Below are positions 4,847-6,012 of a stretch of 6,012 bases of DNA, in pieces. The stretch comes from Actinomycetota bacterium. GTDB taxonomy: Bacteria; Actinomycetota; Actinomycetes; Nanopelagicales; Nanopelagicaceae. The stretch covers positions 1 to 6,012 of the forward strand of contig WLCY01000039.1 in NCBI GenBank assembly GCA_009705075.1. The letters run 5' to 3'. Both the position numbers and the translations under genes were made by a program. The first letter of the stretch is position 1, and every line of letters starts with the position of its first letter. The notes under the pieces were generated by a model. It saw only the letters and a list, made by a program, of their open reading frames with translations. It made no database searches and was not told where the DNA came from.

Positions 4847-6012
4847 GTGGAGAACATAACTGACCCAATAGATCTAGCTTCGTTAGAAGAAGAGTGCGTC
4901 TCAATCTGTCAGGAAATGATTCGTATCCCTAGTGTGAACTACGGCGAAGGCGTTGGTGATGAACGCGCGATGGCCGATTATGTAGCCAAGAAACTTGCTG
5001 AAGTCGGAATTGATTCGGAGTTGATTACAACTGGCGAGAATCGCGTCAATGTTGTAGCCAAAATAGCTGGCGTAGATCAGACACGTCCTGGATTAATTGT
5101 GCATGGCCATTTGGATGTTGTTCCAGTAAATGCAACAGATTGGTCGGTAGACCCATTCGGTGGAGTAATTAAAGATGGATACTTGTGGGGTCGCGGAGCG
5201 GTCGATATGAAAGATATGGATGCGATGATTTTGGCGACAGCCAGAGCTTGGAAACGGGCAAATTACCAACCACCTCGAAATATTTTATTGGTTTTTTTCG
5301 CAGATGAGGAAGCAGGAAGTGAATATGGTTCGCGGTATTTGGTAGCGAATCGACCTGAGATTTTTGACGGGTATACGGAAGCGATCTCTGAAGTTGGTGG
5401 ATTTTCCGTAACTATTACTGGCGGGCATCGTCTCTATTTTATTGAGGCTGCCCAAAAAGGAATCAATTGGATGCAGTTGCGTGCGCAAGGCGATGCCGGA
5501 CACGGCTCCTTCATAAATCCGAATAACGCAATTACGAAACTAACAGCGGCAATTGCACGAATAGGTGCATACGAGTGGCCGCAACTGGAGACGAAGACCG
5601 GGACAAAGTTCTGGTCGAGGATTGCAGCTCTGGTTGGCGAAAAATATGATCCAGAGAATGTCCGGCCGCTTCTAAAACATTTAGGGGGAGCAGCGCGGAT
5701 GATGGGCGCGACAATTCAAAACACTTCTAATCCAACTATGTTGGATGCGGGCTATAAAGCGAATGTAATTCCACAAACAGCCACCGCAGTGGTAGATGGA
5801 CGCTTTCTGCCAGGTTTTGAAAAAGAACTTTTGGATACTGTTAAACAACTCGCGGGCGATGACATTGAGGTCGAGATTTTAGTTCGAGATAAAGCCCTTG
5901 AAGTTGATTTTGAAGGACCTTTGGTCGAAGCAATGCAAAGTGCTATTTCTAAGTTCGATCCTGAGGGAGTGCCAGTTCCTTATTTAATGAGTGGCGGAAC
6001 AGATAATAAAGC
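4847..6012 (+). CDS. M20 family metallopeptidase/amidohydrolase (partial, 3' end beyond window)
   Basis: Encodes 388 complete codons before the right edge. M20 enzymes use two zinc ions to cleave peptide or amide bonds, as in DapE, ArgE and dipeptidases. Visible motifs are HGHLDVVP (86-93) with zinc ligands His88 and bridging-site Asp120 in GRGAVDMKD, general base Glu154 and zinc ligand Glu155 in ADEEAGS, and Glu182 in SEVGG. The lid/dimerisation domain has GDAGHGS with His219, and the C-terminal catalytic half reaches SGGTD (382-386). Most actinobacterial relatives are about 430-445 residues, so roughly 50 are missing. Substrate cannot be assigned; the pattern fits general M20 dipeptidases better than a proven DapE or ArgE. 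The start is uncertain. GTG at 4847 has AGGAG directly before it (too close for a normal ribosome site) and CAAGAT six bases upstream (leaderless-like). TTG at 4829 is in frame; a stop at 4796-4798 limits further extension. Confidence 0.9.
   Translation, partial: MENITDPIDLASLEEECVSICQEMIRIPSVNYGEGVGDERAMADYVAKKLAEVGIDSELITTGENRVNVVAKIAGVDQTRPGLIVHGHLDVVPVNATDWSVDPFGGVIKDGYLWGRGAVDMKDMDAMILATARAWKRANYQPPRNILLVFFADEEAGSEYGSRYLVANRPEIFDGYTEAISEVGGFSVTITGGHRLYFIEAAQKGINWMQLRAQGDAGHGSFINPNNAITKLTAAIARIGAYEWPQLETKTGTKFWSRIAALVGEKYDPENVRPLLKHLGGAARMMGATIQNTSNPTMLDAGYKANVIPQTATAVVDGRFLPGFEKELLDTVKQLAGDDIEVEILVRDKALEVDFEGPLVEAMQSAISKFDPEGVPVPYLMSGGTDNK

Noticed and set aside
5285..5714. Minus-strand open frames opposite the M20 gene
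   Set aside because: The plus-strand frame carries all M20 metal-binding motifs without interruption; these are shadows.
1..6012. Mobile element, CRISPR, phage or defence system
   Set aside because: No spaced direct-repeat array, transposase, integrase or nuclease-like gene was seen. The tRNA-Leu 3' end is followed by a dehydrogenase gene rather than an integrase, and I saw no duplicated tRNA fragment that would mark an integration site.

Overview
The window looks like chromosomal housekeeping sequence from an actinobacterium with a streamlined genome and moderate GC (mid-40s percent by eye). The lineage call is inferred from the proteins. The first gene is a phosphoserine phosphatase with two ACT domains, the layout of actinobacterial SerB2. 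Its divergent neighbour is a COG1119-type ATPase of the kind I recall beside serB in other actinobacteria. The uracil-DNA glycosylase has the actinobacterial GQDPYPxP variant of the active-site motif. Several start codons also have leaderless-style upstream regions, which are common in this phylum. Moderate GC with near-zero spacing suggests a freshwater acI-type lineage (Nanopelagicales), but sequence alone does not settle that.

Layout. 1-641 (minus): 5' part of serB, cut by the window edge. 642-700: compact divergent promoter region. 701-1492 and 1494-2126 (plus): ABC ATPase and uracil-DNA glycosylase, one base apart, probably co-transcribed. 2101-2790 (minus): YczE/YitT-like membrane protein whose 3' end overlaps ung by 26 bases. 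2791-2826: very short divergent promoter region with a palindromic shared -10. 2827-3561 (plus): DUF554 membrane protein. 3565-4605 (minus): zinc alcohol dehydrogenase of the CAD type, converging on DUF554 with a 3-base gap. Its likely terminator lies inside the DUF554 gene. 4606-4687: regulatory region with an inverted repeat. 4688-4771 (minus): tRNA-Leu(GAG). 4772-4846: divergent spacer. 4847-6012 (plus): M20 metallopeptidase, cut by the right edge.

The genes do not form one pathway. They cover serine biosynthesis, DNA repair, a soluble ABC ATPase, two small integral membrane proteins of unknown role, aldehyde/alcohol redox chemistry, translation and peptide or amide hydrolysis. No mobile element, CRISPR array, phage gene or defence system is visible, and I see no new multi-gene system. 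The most interesting signals are regulatory: a symmetric bidirectional -10, a terminator hairpin hidden in the opposing gene with wobble pairs that favour one strand, and a split between leaderless-type starts and starts with a strong Shine-Dalgarno sequence.
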